Shown piece after piece: positions 17,001 through 26,000 of a DNA stretch of 64,000 bases (position 1 is its first letter; every line of letters starts with the position of its first letter). The translations under genes and the position numbers were made by a program. The notes under the pieces are model-generated. The model made no database searches and was not told the DNA's origin. It saw only the letters and a program-made list of their open reading frames with translations. The DNA comes from Actinomyces slackii (GTDB taxonomy: Bacteria; Actinomycetota; Actinomycetes; Actinomycetales; Actinomycetaceae). The stretch is taken from contig NZ_LR134363.1 in the NCBI RefSeq assembly GCF_900637295.1, forward strand, positions 2,232,001 to 2,296,000, given 5' to 3'.

Positions 17001-20000
17001 GCTGATGGATCCCCAGCAGCGTATCTTCATGCAGGCCGTGTGGGCTGCGGTCGAGGACTCCGGACACCGAATGAGTGAATTCGCCCGGACCAACATGTGT
17101 CTGTTTGTGGGTGTGGGCGGCTCTGACTACTCCGAGCTGTTGCGGGCCTCTGGGGCGGGTGTGGGGGCACACACCGCCACCGGGTCTGCGCACTCGCTGC
17201 TCGCCAATCGCATCTCGTTCCTCTATGACCTGCGTGGCACCTCCGAGCCCATCGACACCGCCTGCTCGGCGTCCCTGGTGGCCATGCACCGTGCCGTCCA
17301 AGCGTTGCGTGCTCATGAGTCGGACGCTGCCATTGCCGGCGGCGTCAATGCCTTGTGCTCTCCCACCGGGTTTATCGCGTTCTCGCAGGCCGGCATGCTC
17401 GCGTCCGACGGCGTCTGCAAGCCCTTCAGCGCCGACGCTGACGGGTACATCCGAGGGGAGGGGGTCGGGGCCGTCGTCCTCAAGCGTTTGTCCGACGCCG
17501 AAGCGGATCACGACCACGTCTACGCTCTGATCCGGGGCTCGGCGATCGGCCATGGGGGACGGGGCGTCTCACTGACCGCTCCATCGGCGCAGTCCCAGGC
17601 CGATATCATCGAGGCCGCCTGGGATCAAGCCGACGTCTCCGTCACCAGCGCCGACTACATCGAGACTCACGGCACTGGCACCCGGCTTGGCGATCCTGTC
17701 GAGATCAAAGGCCTGGTTGAGGCCTTCAATCGGCATCACGCGGCGCCAGGGACAGGTTGTGCCCTCGGTTCGGTGAAGGCCAATGTGGGCCACCTTGAGA
17801 CGGCCGCCGGCATGGCGTCCCTCATGAAGGTGCTCCTGTCGTTGAGGGATGGGGTCATCGCACCGCAGTCCAACCTTCGTGCCGTGTCGCCACTTCTGAA
17901 CCTGGATCCGACCCCGTTCTCGATCTCGAGCGAGCTCCGACCTTGGCCCACCCACGCCGATGGATCGCCTCGACGAGCGGGCATCAGTTCCTTCGGGTAC
18001 GGCGGCATCAACGCCCACATCGTTCTCGAGGAGCACCGGCAGCCCGTTCCGGCGGTCTCGTCCGGCCGTCCCCAGGTCGTGACACTCAGCGCCAAGACCA
18101 TGGACGCACTGGAACGTCAAGGTCGCGCGCTGCTCGCGCATTTGGAACGCAACCGCCGCAGTGTGCCCGTCGAAACGCAGACACACCTCAAGGAGGTCTC
18201 GCGACTGGTGGCCGACATCGCGCAGGTCGATCCGTCCGACATCGACACCCACGAGGATCTTGGCGAGATCGGTCTGGATCCGGTGGACATGGCGACCCTG
18301 TGCACCCGAGTGTCGGACAAGTATCAGATTCCTGGTGACCTGATGACCGCGGGGCGTTGCAGGACGGTGAGCGAGTTCGTGGACGTCATCGGCAGCGAGC
18401 TGGGCGTTGACTCGGCGTTGGCTGAACTGACGCGGGCGCCCGTCGACTTCGATGGCCTCGCCTACACCCTGCAGACCGGTCGCGAACCATTCGCGCACCG
18501 TCTGGCCATCGTGGCCGGCAGCGTTGAGGAACTCCACGACCTCTTGGGGAGACACCTGGACGGCGAGAGGTCCCTCCCGGGCGTCTGGACGGGGGACGTC
18601 TCAGCGGTGCAGGACCTCACCGGGCTGTTGTTGACCGGAGCCGAGGGCGATGCCTATCAGCGTGAACTGCGGGAATCGCACACCCCGGACAAGCTGGCGC
18701 GGCTCTGGGTCGGGGGTATCAACCTCGACTGGGACCGTCTGTGGGACGGGGCACGCCCCTTGCGGGTGTCGCTGCCCACCTACCCGTTCGAGCCCCGCAG
18801 GTGTTGGCTAGACGCAACCATCCACCGGATCGACCTCGAACCTCGTGGCAAGTATGCGCGGCCTGGGGCAAGCCACACTGCGTCTCAATCTGAGCCGCCC
18901 ACGCCGAAGCCAGCACCGTCGGACATCGTCACCGATCGCCGAGAGGAGGCCTCTCGCCGGACCACGTTGGCGCGCGTCCAGCGATTGCTTGCGCGCGTGC
19001 TCGGGTGGGATTCCTCCGAGATCCACCCCGAGGCGACCTTCGAGGAACTGGGATTCACTTCGGTCCTCGTGAAGGAGGCCAACGAGGCGTTCGCCGCTGA
19101 GTTCGGTGCCCTCCCCGCCACCGTGCTGTTCGAGTTCAAGACTGCCGGTGCGCTCGCGGACTACGTCGACCGCCATCTAGTCCCAGTCCACGCCGAGGTC
19201 GAGGAGGACGTACGTGAAGACACCGTCAAGGGCAGTGGTGACCCGGCGTCCGAGGCCGCGACGATGTTCCAGCGCCCACCGCTGGGCGAGGATCGACGAC
19301 TGCTCGCCATCGTGGGGATGAGCGGACGATATCCGATGGCTGACGACCTGTCGGAGTTCTGGACGAACTTGGTCAACGGCAGGGATTGTGTCAGCCCTAT
19401 CCCTGCAGACCGTCCCGGCTGGGAGAAGTACGAGGAGGTGGCGCGCCAGAGACTGGGGAAGGAGTCGTATCCCAGTTGGGGCGGTTTCATCGATGGCTAT
19501 GACGCCTTCGAGCCCGAGTTCTTCAACATCTCTCCCCTCGAAGCGCGTTTCCTGGATCCCCAGGAGCGCCTGTTCATCGAGACAGCATGGCAGTGCATCG
19601 AGGATTCGGGTCACACTCCGGAGGCGATCACGCGCGGGGCCGCGGGTGATTCCAGGGGGCGCGTCGGCGTCTTCGTCGGGGCGACGTATAATAACTACCA
19701 GATGTACGCCGCCTCTCAGTTGGAGCACGGCGACTGGCTCCCCGTCAACTCGCAGACGTTCTCGCTGGCGAACCGCGTTTCGTATCTCATGAACTTTGCG
19801 GGGCCAAGCCTCACCGTGGACACGGCATGCTCGTCCTCGCTCAGCGCCATCCACCTGGCGTGCGCGGCGATCCGGCGGAAAGAATGCGACGCCGCGATCG
19901 CGGGAGGAGTGAACCTCACCCTGCATCCGTCGAAGTACGTCACGCTTGCGGAGTCTGGCTTCATCGCGGGCGATGGGCGCTGCCACTCGTTCGGCGAGGG

Positions 20001-23000
20001 CGGCGATGGCTACGTGCCGGCAGAGGGCGTCGGGGCGGTACTGATCAAGCCCCTCTCGCAGGCGCTCGAGGACGGTGACCACGTATACGCGACGATCCTG
20101 GGGAGCGCCATTAACCATGACGGTCACACGTTCGGGTACAGCGTGCCCAACCCCGTCGCTCAGACCGAGGTGATCTCGGCGGCGTTGGCTGATGCGTCGG
20201 TGATCAGCGACACCATCAGTTACGTGGAGGCGCACGGCACGGGGACCAGCCTTGGTGATCCGCTGGAGATCAGGGGTCTGGTCGGAGCCTTGGGGGACGC
20301 CAACGACAGGCCGTCCCGCTGTGCGATCGGTTCCGTCAAGTCGAACATCGGTCATGCCGAGGCGGCTGCGGGAATCGCCCAGATGCACAAGGTTGTCCTG
20401 CAGTTGACCCACGCGCAGCTGGTTCCGACGCTGATCCACTCGGACAATCTGAACCCGAATATCGACTTCGACAGTGTGGGTTTCACGGTGCAGCGCTCAC
20501 TGGGACCATGGCCAATTGCGGCGAGAGGTGGCCGCAGACGGGCCGGGGTGAGTTCCTTCGGGGCCGGCGGCGTCAACGTCCACGTGATCGTAGAAGGGGC
20601 GCCCAAGCCAGTGGAGGACCGACGGCCGCGGGGCGACGGCCCCGTGGTTCTCGTCCTGTCAGCCAGGACCCCGTCTGCGCTGAGGAATGCAGCATCGAGG
20701 TTGGCCGAGCATCTCAGAGGCGTGGAGCCGAGCGAGGGGGACCTCTCGTCGATCGCCTGGACCCTCCAGGACGGTCGGCGATCACTGAAGCACAGGCTCG
20801 CCCTCCTAGCGAGCGACCCCAAGGCAGCCGCCGAGACTCTAGAGAGTTTCGTCCGGGAGGGCCGGGAGTCCAATGATCTTCGGGTCACCGAGGTTGGGTC
20901 CCCCCGCTCAGGTGCCGGGGACGGGGGACCGCGCGATCCTGACACGGACCGAGGGAAGTCGGCGCGGGGCCTCGCGAGCGACCTGGCCGGGCGGTGGCTC
21001 CGTGGAGAGGAACCTGACTGGCGTCAGCTCTACCCCCACGGAACGCCCGGGCGGGTGCCGTTGCCAACCTACCCTTTCGAGCGCGCGTCGTACTGGATCG
21101 TCGATCCCTTCGATGCGTCACGGCCGAGCGGCTCCGAGCCGTCCGCCCCCGCGCCGCCGGCGCCTCATACCGAGGCTGTGAGCGCCCCCGGTGTATCGTC
21201 CGACATCGGCACTGGGCTCAAGGGCGAGCTGTCGGACGCCACCGAGGGCGAGCGCGGTCAGATCCTGACCGTGTACCTCGGCGAGAAGGTCGCCGAACTT
21301 CTCGAGATCCCGGATCCTTCCCACGTGGATGGTCGCAGCGGCTTCTTCGAGATGGGAATGGACTCCGTGCTCGCCACGAGGCTAGTGAGCCAGGTCGAGC
21401 TGGACCTTGGCATCGTCCTGCATGCGAATGCCATGTTCGACCATCCAACGATCGAGGAGTTGGCAGCGGAGCTCTCCCGGACGTGGTCGAGCGCCACGGC
21501 TCCGTTGGAGGAGGGGCAGGATGAGCTCGTGGACGACTCGGCTCTGGAGCGCGTTATCTACACCGCGAACTGGGTGACGTCGGAGGTCGCGGCCCCCAAC
21601 CACGATCTGCCCACGGGACCGCTGGTCATCCTTGACGCGGATGACGCAGTGCGAGAGTACATCCTTGCGCGTGGGATGTGGCCGGGTCAGCCGGTGGTCC
21701 TCGTCCTTGCCGGGGACTCATATGCGCGATGTGACCAGTCCACCTTCAGGATCGGGCGTGACGAGCCGGATGATCTTCGACGGCTCTTCGACGATCTGGG
21801 GACGATGCCCGACGTCATTCTTGACCTCCGCCCCACCAGGACGGTCCACGCCGATGGCGCGGAAGGGGAATGTTCGTTCCCCGCATTCCACCTGGTGCAG
21901 GCCGTTGTCAGGTCTCGACCCACTCGCCCTGTGGACATCGTCTACGCCCACGTGTTCAACGGCACGCCTGATCCCGTCCATGAGGGGTTCGGTGGCTTTG
22001 GTCGTGCAGTCAGGCACGAGAGTCCCAACGTGGTGGTTCGCACGCTGGGTCTGGAGGTCGCTCATGTGGAGGATCGTGTCTCGTTCATCGCCGAGGCCTG
22101 CCTGCGTGAACTCGGTGGTGACTCAGCCGAGCACGAGGTCCGGTACCGTTGGGGGCAGCGGTGGACACGCTCGCTCAGGCAGATGAACGTGGCCGAATCA
22201 TCGTCGCCAGAGATCCGCCTCGATGGGGGCGGCACCTGCGTTATCACCGGAGGAGCAGGTGGCCTGGGGCGGATCGTTGCCCGGCACTTGGTCAAACTTG
22301 GCGTCAAGCGGTTGGTCCTGACCGGCAGGTCAGCTCAGGACGGGCGCCACGTCACCCAGATCGAGGAGCTGCGGCGGCTGGGAGCCGAGGCCAGCTACGA
22401 GTCCATCGACGTGACCGACCGAGCGGCAGTGTCCTCGCTCATGCAGTCGATTCGGAACCGGGGGCCCATCACCGGTGTCATCCATGCGGCCGGCGTCTTG
22501 GACGACGGGATGCTCCTGACGCGGACCGCACAGCAGATGCACACGGTGATCGATCCCAAATTGGCCGGTGCACTCAACCTCGACGCGGCCACGTCGGAGG
22601 ATCGGCTCGACTTCTTCGTGGTCTTCTCGTCGATGGCGTCCGTGGGTGGAAATCCCGGACAGACTGACTACGCCTTCGCCAACCGGTTCCTGGGTTCATT
22701 CGCTGCTGCTCGCGAGGAACTCCGGATCGACGGTCGACGCCATGGGCTCAGCCGTGCCCTCATTTGGCCAACATGGCGCGATGGCGGCATGGCGTTGGAC
22801 GAGCAAACCCGCGAAACGATGCGAAGGCGGTTGGGCATCGCTCAGCTCCCCACCGGATCGGGCCTGAGGACCTTCGACGCCGCACTCTCCGGGGACGCGG
22901 CCGAGGTCGGCGTCGTGGTCGCCGACATGGAACAGCTGTCGGCCCTGTTGCCCATCGAGCGGGCCCAAGAGACGACACCGAGCCAAGCACAGTCCGAACT

Positions 23001-23037
23001 CGCCGAATTGCTCGATGAGTTGGACTCAGGTTGGTGA
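11008..23037 (+). CDS. Trans-AT type I polyketide synthase, second subunit
   Basis: About 4,009 residues. I place the start at the ATG at 11008, which overlaps the previous stop as ATGA, with a GAGAGG sequence 11 nt upstream; an in-frame ATG at 10987 is the alternative. Domains: N-terminal docking region; DH-like domain about 57-290 with HxxxGxxxxL and DxxxV; ACP (GADS, about 367); KS4 about 445-870 (DNACASS, Cys kept); DH about 1030-1290 (HxxxGxxxxP, DxxxQ); KR about 1490-1700; ACP (GFDS, about 1803); KS5 about 1918-2345; Ser-less carrier-like domain about 2390-2465; ACP (GFTS, about 2683); KS6 about 2760-3200; ACP (GMDS, about 3451); KR about 3740-3960; short acidic tail. There is no AT, ER or methyltransferase. 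The first DH completes the module begun by KS3 on the preceding protein. The last module has the order KS-ACP-KR. Confidence 0.95.
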   Translation: MSDTPDNRQSDPAEPRHEHSITVALEMFARGQLTRDQVGELVRSGSRPRGESVQRRWVHDEPYLAAHVVQGQQVLLGTTLYSMAAQFASEEFGVRNLVLVEPVVVPPGTSVDVVVQRDDANVSKLVGRFSISGGAQRVTMTAELGDMDDGGCVTEPMVIDTFTGTSDRTLSPDEIRAVPLLSRAPVLDCVSRVWIRGDEALGRLQLRPEAITAEGELAVHPALLDGGFVVGGTLVDPAVLTPSDGSTWVTMAVRAMRGTGSTLPNACWCRASSVRVTDQLITMDLRFHDDEGRCVLEVDGMTLRRIGGALASAQPTEATGAAPEPPSRASDASDATVHRYVTGLVQRTLGTGEVLDDQVSFMELGADSAQMIAMTGVLEDDLGLELYPTLFFEYPTIAELSAALVAQHGEALSARLGASMDATRDEPAPAPSGPVPAVVPESNRDIAIVGMDGRFPGSPDLWTFWEHLRASDDLITEVPAERWNWRDWYSPEPGAPNRSRSRWGGFIEVDKFDAGFFGVAPREALWLDPQLRVLLEVVHGTLQDAGCADLLRGTTTGFYLGVAFHEYWDEILRSGVEFTDYQAVSCVPSALSGRLSYIFDFRGPSVPVDNACASSLTALHLAVASLRAGECRQAVVAGTNLLISPLHYVYTSRVGALSPTGRCRSFDAAADGYVPGEGVASVLLKPLDLALADGDRIHAVIKGTATNHNGRANSPTAPSPETQVAVLREAWADAGVDPSTLGYVEAHGTGTLLGDPIETKSLVTARREVAGEDSSFDCVIGSVKSHVGHLEACAGLAGLIKVILSMQHGEIPAMPNHSTRNPYLEIEGSGLRINDHLEEWPRRTGTPRRAGVSSFGMSGSNTHIVVEEYSHPGEVDRAGVHILPLSARTEPQLREMAGLLAGHLAKRRSTVSDTAHTLQTGRATMTSRAAFVVVDANDAVTQLETFARGGQFPAHAAGSDPRHNAARRFEEGEPVEWNALGPSGGVTSLPPYPFARDRYWFTDVLGDSTRSATATSRASVVREDDEVHYRIHLTRQDFVVRDHVVKGDNVVPGAVHLDLALRASEAGFPELRADTISDVTWAAPIMASEGAEVHVVVRKESDTRASFTIGCLEGDNEKVCSSGRLEYGSGRGTQEFLDVSSIIQHCPDLRLGEECYDEFSRTGLAYGPSFRSITRLYRGDGQALARLELSDDLRDSVHDWPLHPSLLDAALQTISGVVVGSEAPVKETVRPLYLPFRIGRIERYAALDDRMWVRAQRSTSAARSDQIRFDLDIADDQGRVLLVVRDFELRWVGLGVVGLVEDWVDCASPVAGHLAGQTVLVVGEGRQDEVVRRVTSAGGEVAQVVLPDAAADAYAASARASREPDLVLWMGGSNRRCVMDLTALVGAVYRAAGTLRLVFLGAQEQSIMSMWDKPVGAWAHSVALEWSGFSARVVMATDPVAALAGELAAAVTTSGIQEVRMGPEGCRSPRIREIPLDWTLHETPIQAGKVYLVSGGTGGIGRHLVDWIVAAGGHAVVLSRSGASPEWLARFAGPVTSIKVDVTDHGALAEALAHARTLGPIRGVLHAAGVLNDSLTWEKSPGDVEDVVAAKAVGAVCLDELTSDDPLDFFVVFSSVAGLRGNLGQSDYAYANRAVDELMVWRSRHADRPGTSLSIEWPLWKDGGMRVDPATERFMRQTGGLNPLGTGEGLTILANLIHDAPHPVISIVKGDHSKIAGRFFADQTARLPDGDVRTQDGLGGTVRKGHPADRPGNVDQVAQPAHDAETDRVRYLLGSDLARGVATTLGLADQDVDLRAELVEFGFDSITFTELASWLNNLWGLELLPSVFYDHTTLRSLVDFVADEFGSEVAMQRGWAVSVPETPGTKPDAPSVPAEPTDPDPAEKGSQRTSDRDDAHPLAIATPQVAATIRTNESDDAPEPIAIVGMAGLFPGGNTEEFWRRVRAGEVMTGEVPAWRWDWREWQGSGDDEANGVRFGGFAPGIENFDCQFFGVSPGEAELMDPQQRIFMQAVWAAVEDSGHRMSEFARTNMCLFVGVGGSDYSELLRASGAGVGAHTATGSAHSLLANRISFLYDLRGTSEPIDTACSASLVAMHRAVQALRAHESDAAIAGGVNALCSPTGFIAFSQAGMLASDGVCKPFSADADGYIRGEGVGAVVLKRLSDAEADHDHVYALIRGSAIGHGGRGVSLTAPSAQSQADIIEAAWDQADVSVTSADYIETHGTGTRLGDPVEIKGLVEAFNRHHAAPGTGCALGSVKANVGHLETAAGMASLMKVLLSLRDGVIAPQSNLRAVSPLLNLDPTPFSISSELRPWPTHADGSPRRAGISSFGYGGINAHIVLEEHRQPVPAVSSGRPQVVTLSAKTMDALERQGRALLAHLERNRRSVPVETQTHLKEVSRLVADIAQVDPSDIDTHEDLGEIGLDPVDMATLCTRVSDKYQIPGDLMTAGRCRTVSEFVDVIGSELGVDSALAELTRAPVDFDGLAYTLQTGREPFAHRLAIVAGSVEELHDLLGRHLDGERSLPGVWTGDVSAVQDLTGLLLTGAEGDAYQRELRESHTPDKLARLWVGGINLDWDRLWDGARPLRVSLPTYPFEPRRCWLDATIHRIDLEPRGKYARPGASHTASQSEPPTPKPAPSDIVTDRREEASRRTTLARVQRLLARVLGWDSSEIHPEATFEELGFTSVLVKEANEAFAAEFGALPATVLFEFKTAGALADYVDRHLVPVHAEVEEDVREDTVKGSGDPASEAATMFQRPPLGEDRRLLAIVGMSGRYPMADDLSEFWTNLVNGRDCVSPIPADRPGWEKYEEVARQRLGKESYPSWGGFIDGYDAFEPEFFNISPLEARFLDPQERLFIETAWQCIEDSGHTPEAITRGAAGDSRGRVGVFVGATYNNYQMYAASQLEHGDWLPVNSQTFSLANRVSYLMNFAGPSLTVDTACSSSLSAIHLACAAIRRKECDAAIAGGVNLTLHPSKYVTLAESGFIAGDGRCHSFGEGGDGYVPAEGVGAVLIKPLSQALEDGDHVYATILGSAINHDGHTFGYSVPNPVAQTEVISAALADASVISDTISYVEAHGTGTSLGDPLEIRGLVGALGDANDRPSRCAIGSVKSNIGHAEAAAGIAQMHKVVLQLTHAQLVPTLIHSDNLNPNIDFDSVGFTVQRSLGPWPIAARGGRRRAGVSSFGAGGVNVHVIVEGAPKPVEDRRPRGDGPVVLVLSARTPSALRNAASRLAEHLRGVEPSEGDLSSIAWTLQDGRRSLKHRLALLASDPKAAAETLESFVREGRESNDLRVTEVGSPRSGAGDGGPRDPDTDRGKSARGLASDLAGRWLRGEEPDWRQLYPHGTPGRVPLPTYPFERASYWIVDPFDASRPSGSEPSAPAPPAPHTEAVSAPGVSSDIGTGLKGELSDATEGERGQILTVYLGEKVAELLEIPDPSHVDGRSGFFEMGMDSVLATRLVSQVELDLGIVLHANAMFDHPTIEELAAELSRTWSSATAPLEEGQDELVDDSALERVIYTANWVTSEVAAPNHDLPTGPLVILDADDAVREYILARGMWPGQPVVLVLAGDSYARCDQSTFRIGRDEPDDLRRLFDDLGTMPDVILDLRPTRTVHADGAEGECSFPAFHLVQAVVRSRPTRPVDIVYAHVFNGTPDPVHEGFGGFGRAVRHESPNVVVRTLGLEVAHVEDRVSFIAEACLRELGGDSAEHEVRYRWGQRWTRSLRQMNVAESSSPEIRLDGGGTCVITGGAGGLGRIVARHLVKLGVKRLVLTGRSAQDGRHVTQIEELRRLGAEASYESIDVTDRAAVSSLMQSIRNRGPITGVIHAAGVLDDGMLLTRTAQQMHTVIDPKLAGALNLDAATSEDRLDFFVVFSSMASVGGNPGQTDYAFANRFLGSFAAAREELRIDGRRHGLSRALIWPTWRDGGMALDEQTRETMRRRLGIAQLPTGSGLRTFDAALSGDAAEVGVVVADMEQLSALLPIERAQETTPSQAQSELAELLDELDSGW
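18175..18400 (+). other. Pseudo-ACP inside the KS5 post-KS linker (GLDP instead of GLDS)
   Basis: After KS5 the protein has a carrier-like stretch (EVSRLVADIAQVDPSDIDTH, then EDLGEIGLDPVDM and a helical tail ending near FVDVIG). The phosphopantetheine serine is Pro (CCG, one base from TCG). As after KS2, it sits before the LPTYPF end of the linker and is additional to the module's own ACP further downstream. Confidence 0.7.
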
Positions 23038-23091
23038 TCCCTGCAATCCCCGACCCCCACCCCTGCCGAGCACCGACGAAAGGAGACCAGC

Positions 23092-26000
23092 GTGCAAGAC
23101 GAGACATTGATCCGACGGGCACTGTTGACGATTAAGGAACTGAAGAATGAACTCGAAGCGGCGAGGTCTCGGGGCACCGAGCCGATAGTGATCTCAGCGA
23201 TGGCATGCCACTTTCCGGGTGGGGTCTCCAATCCCGACGAGTACTGGGATCTGGTCGCCTCGGGCAGGGATGCCATCTCACGAGTGCCCGCCAATCGCTG
23301 GAGCGCCGAGGCGTATCTGGACACAGATCCGGATGCTCCTGGAAAGACCTACGTCGCCGATGGCGGTTTCCTTGCCGATGATCTCTACCGGTTCGACCCC
23401 GCGTTCTTCTCGATCTCGGACGCGGAGACACGCGAGATGGACCCCCAACATCGACTCCTGCTAACGACCAGCTGGGAGGCCTTGGAGTCTGCGGCGCTGC
23501 CTTCCGATCGACTACCCGGGCATCGCATCGGCGTGTACGTCGGTGCGACGGCCTCCGAGTACGCCACTTTGCCCCGCAACACGGACATCGGTCCCTATGC
23601 GGCCACGGGCTCAGTCATGAGCGTCGCCGTGGGCCGGATTTCACACACCCTGGGCCTGAGCGGTCCGGCGCTGGCCGTCGACACCGCATGCTCGTCGTCG
23701 TTGGCGGCGGTCCACTTGGCGGTTGGAGCGTTGCGCAGCGGGCAGATCGATGCGGCCCTCGTGGGCGGGGTCAATGCGCTGCTTTCCCCAGCGCCATTCG
23801 TGATGCTCTCGAAGATGCGCGCGCTATCCCCGGATGGCCGATGCAAGGTCTTCGACGAGGCGGCTGACGGCTACGTGAGGTCGGAGGGGTGCGGCATGGT
23901 GGTCCTGCGACGACTCAGCGACGCCCAGGCGGACGGATCACCGATCCTCGCGGTCATTCGCGGCACCGCGATCAACCACGATGGGCACAGCAGCGGCGTC
24001 ACCGTCCCCAACGGAACGGCCCAGCATCGCCTCATCTCTGAGGCGCTCGAATCGGCACAATTGGAGCCCGAGCAGGTCGATTACCTCGAGGCGCATGGCA
24101 CGGGGACTCCTCTAGGTGACCCGATCGAGGTACGTGCGGCCCTGGAGTCCTACGTGAGCGAGCGCAGGAAGGCCCCGTTATTGGTGGGGTCGGCCAAGTC
24201 CGTCGTCGGGCATCTGGAAGCAGCGGCGGGCGTCGCCGGACTGATCAAGGCGGTTCTGTCGTTGCGGCACGCGCAAGTGCCACCGAACGTGCACCTCACG
24301 AAACTGAACTCCCGGATTACGGCCGATGTCTCCTCGGTCAGGTTTCCCACGGTCTTGGAGCCCTGGCCGGATACGGCTGTCCGAGCGGCCGGGATCAGTT
24401 CCTTTGGGTTCAACGGCACGAATGCCCACATAATCATCACCCAGGCCGACGAGAATGATGCTGCTGCGGCGGACGAGCCCGATCACAGGACCGCCTATCC
24501 TCTGGTGATGTCGGCTCGTGCAGATGAACCGCTGGCCGAGAGCATGCGCCGACTCCTCTTATACGTGGAAGCCCAGCCCGAGACCTCGCTGGCGAGCCTG
24601 TGTCGAACCATGTGCGAGGGGCGCGTCCAGCACAGGGTCCGGCGGGGATTCTGCGTCAAGTCGATCGACGACGCCGTGCGGCAGCTAACCGATGCCATCG
24701 ACAGGGGGCGTTTCAGCCGAGGCGCAGGCGGCAACATCGCCATGGTCTTCGGTGGTCACCTTGAGGCGCCCTCGGTCATCTTCGACGAGCTCGCCACTGA
24801 ATCGGTGTTTGTCGACACCTGGAACCAGGTTGCCCAGTGGTTGGACGCCCATCAGCAGGCGGGCGTCGATGGCTCGTGCGACGAGCTGCTGACGCGGGCG
24901 GCGCAGGACTTTGCCGCTCAGTTGGGCGTCGCTCGATTGTGGATATCTTGGGGCATTCGACCCGCAGCCATCCTCGCCGAAGGGGACGGCGACCTCCCCG
25001 CAGCCGTGGTGGCTGGCCTGCTCACCGAGGACGAGGCCCTGGCGATTCTTGCCCAGAGGCATGGCCAGGGGCCTGTGGTGGACGTTGAGTTGCGCCCCGC
25101 GCAAGTGCGTTTCATATGCGCCGATGGTCGTGCCCAGACCGGCGCAGACTCGTGGAACCAACCATGCCCACCTCTGGACGTCGCAGCTCAGATGACCGCA
25201 CTTCTCGGACGCGGTTACAGGGCCGTGGTCTACGTGTCCGGCCGCGAACTGGGCGGAGCTGGGACAGACACGGTGGTTGTCGCATCGGTGAGCGAAGCGG
25301 AGGGTGCCTGGGAACTGCTGTCCAGTGGTGTCTCGCGCCTGGCCCAGGAGGGGTGGGACATGGACTGGCAGCGGTTCTTCCAGACCGTGCCCGCGCGAAT
25401 GCTCAATCTGCCGACCTACCCCTTCCAGTACCGGCTCTTCCTCGAGGATCCGGTGGCGGTCGCCGACGGCCAGACCCAGGAGACGGTCCCGGGTTCCCTC
25501 GTCGCGTCGCCGCTGCCAACCCGACAGGTCGAGGCTCGCATCAACACTTGGCTGCTTCCCGAGATCGCGGACACCGGTGGCCTGTTCCACATCGGCTACT
25601 ACACCCGCATGGTCGAGCACGCACTGCGTGAACTGGGCATGGTCGGTGACATGATCGTGGAGGATTTCACGTTCGTGAAGGCGCTCCACATCTCCGGGAC
25701 GGACGACCGCCTCGTGCAGATGGTGATGGGGAGCCCTGACGACCAAGGCAAACAGCCATTCGAGTTCCACAGTCGAGAGGCGAACGGTGACGTGTGGGAG
25801 CTCCACGCCCGCGGTACCGTCCAGGCGCGTCATGTCCCCATGCGTCCGAAGGTCACCAGCGAGGGTCGCCAAGAGATCATGGACCAGTGCCCGCAGACTC
25901 TGGAGGGCAGCGACTTCTACCAGGACTACGCTGCTCGTGGATTCGAAGTGGGGGCCTCGGTGAGGCTGGTCAAGGAGGTGCGGATCGGCGCGCGGCAAGC

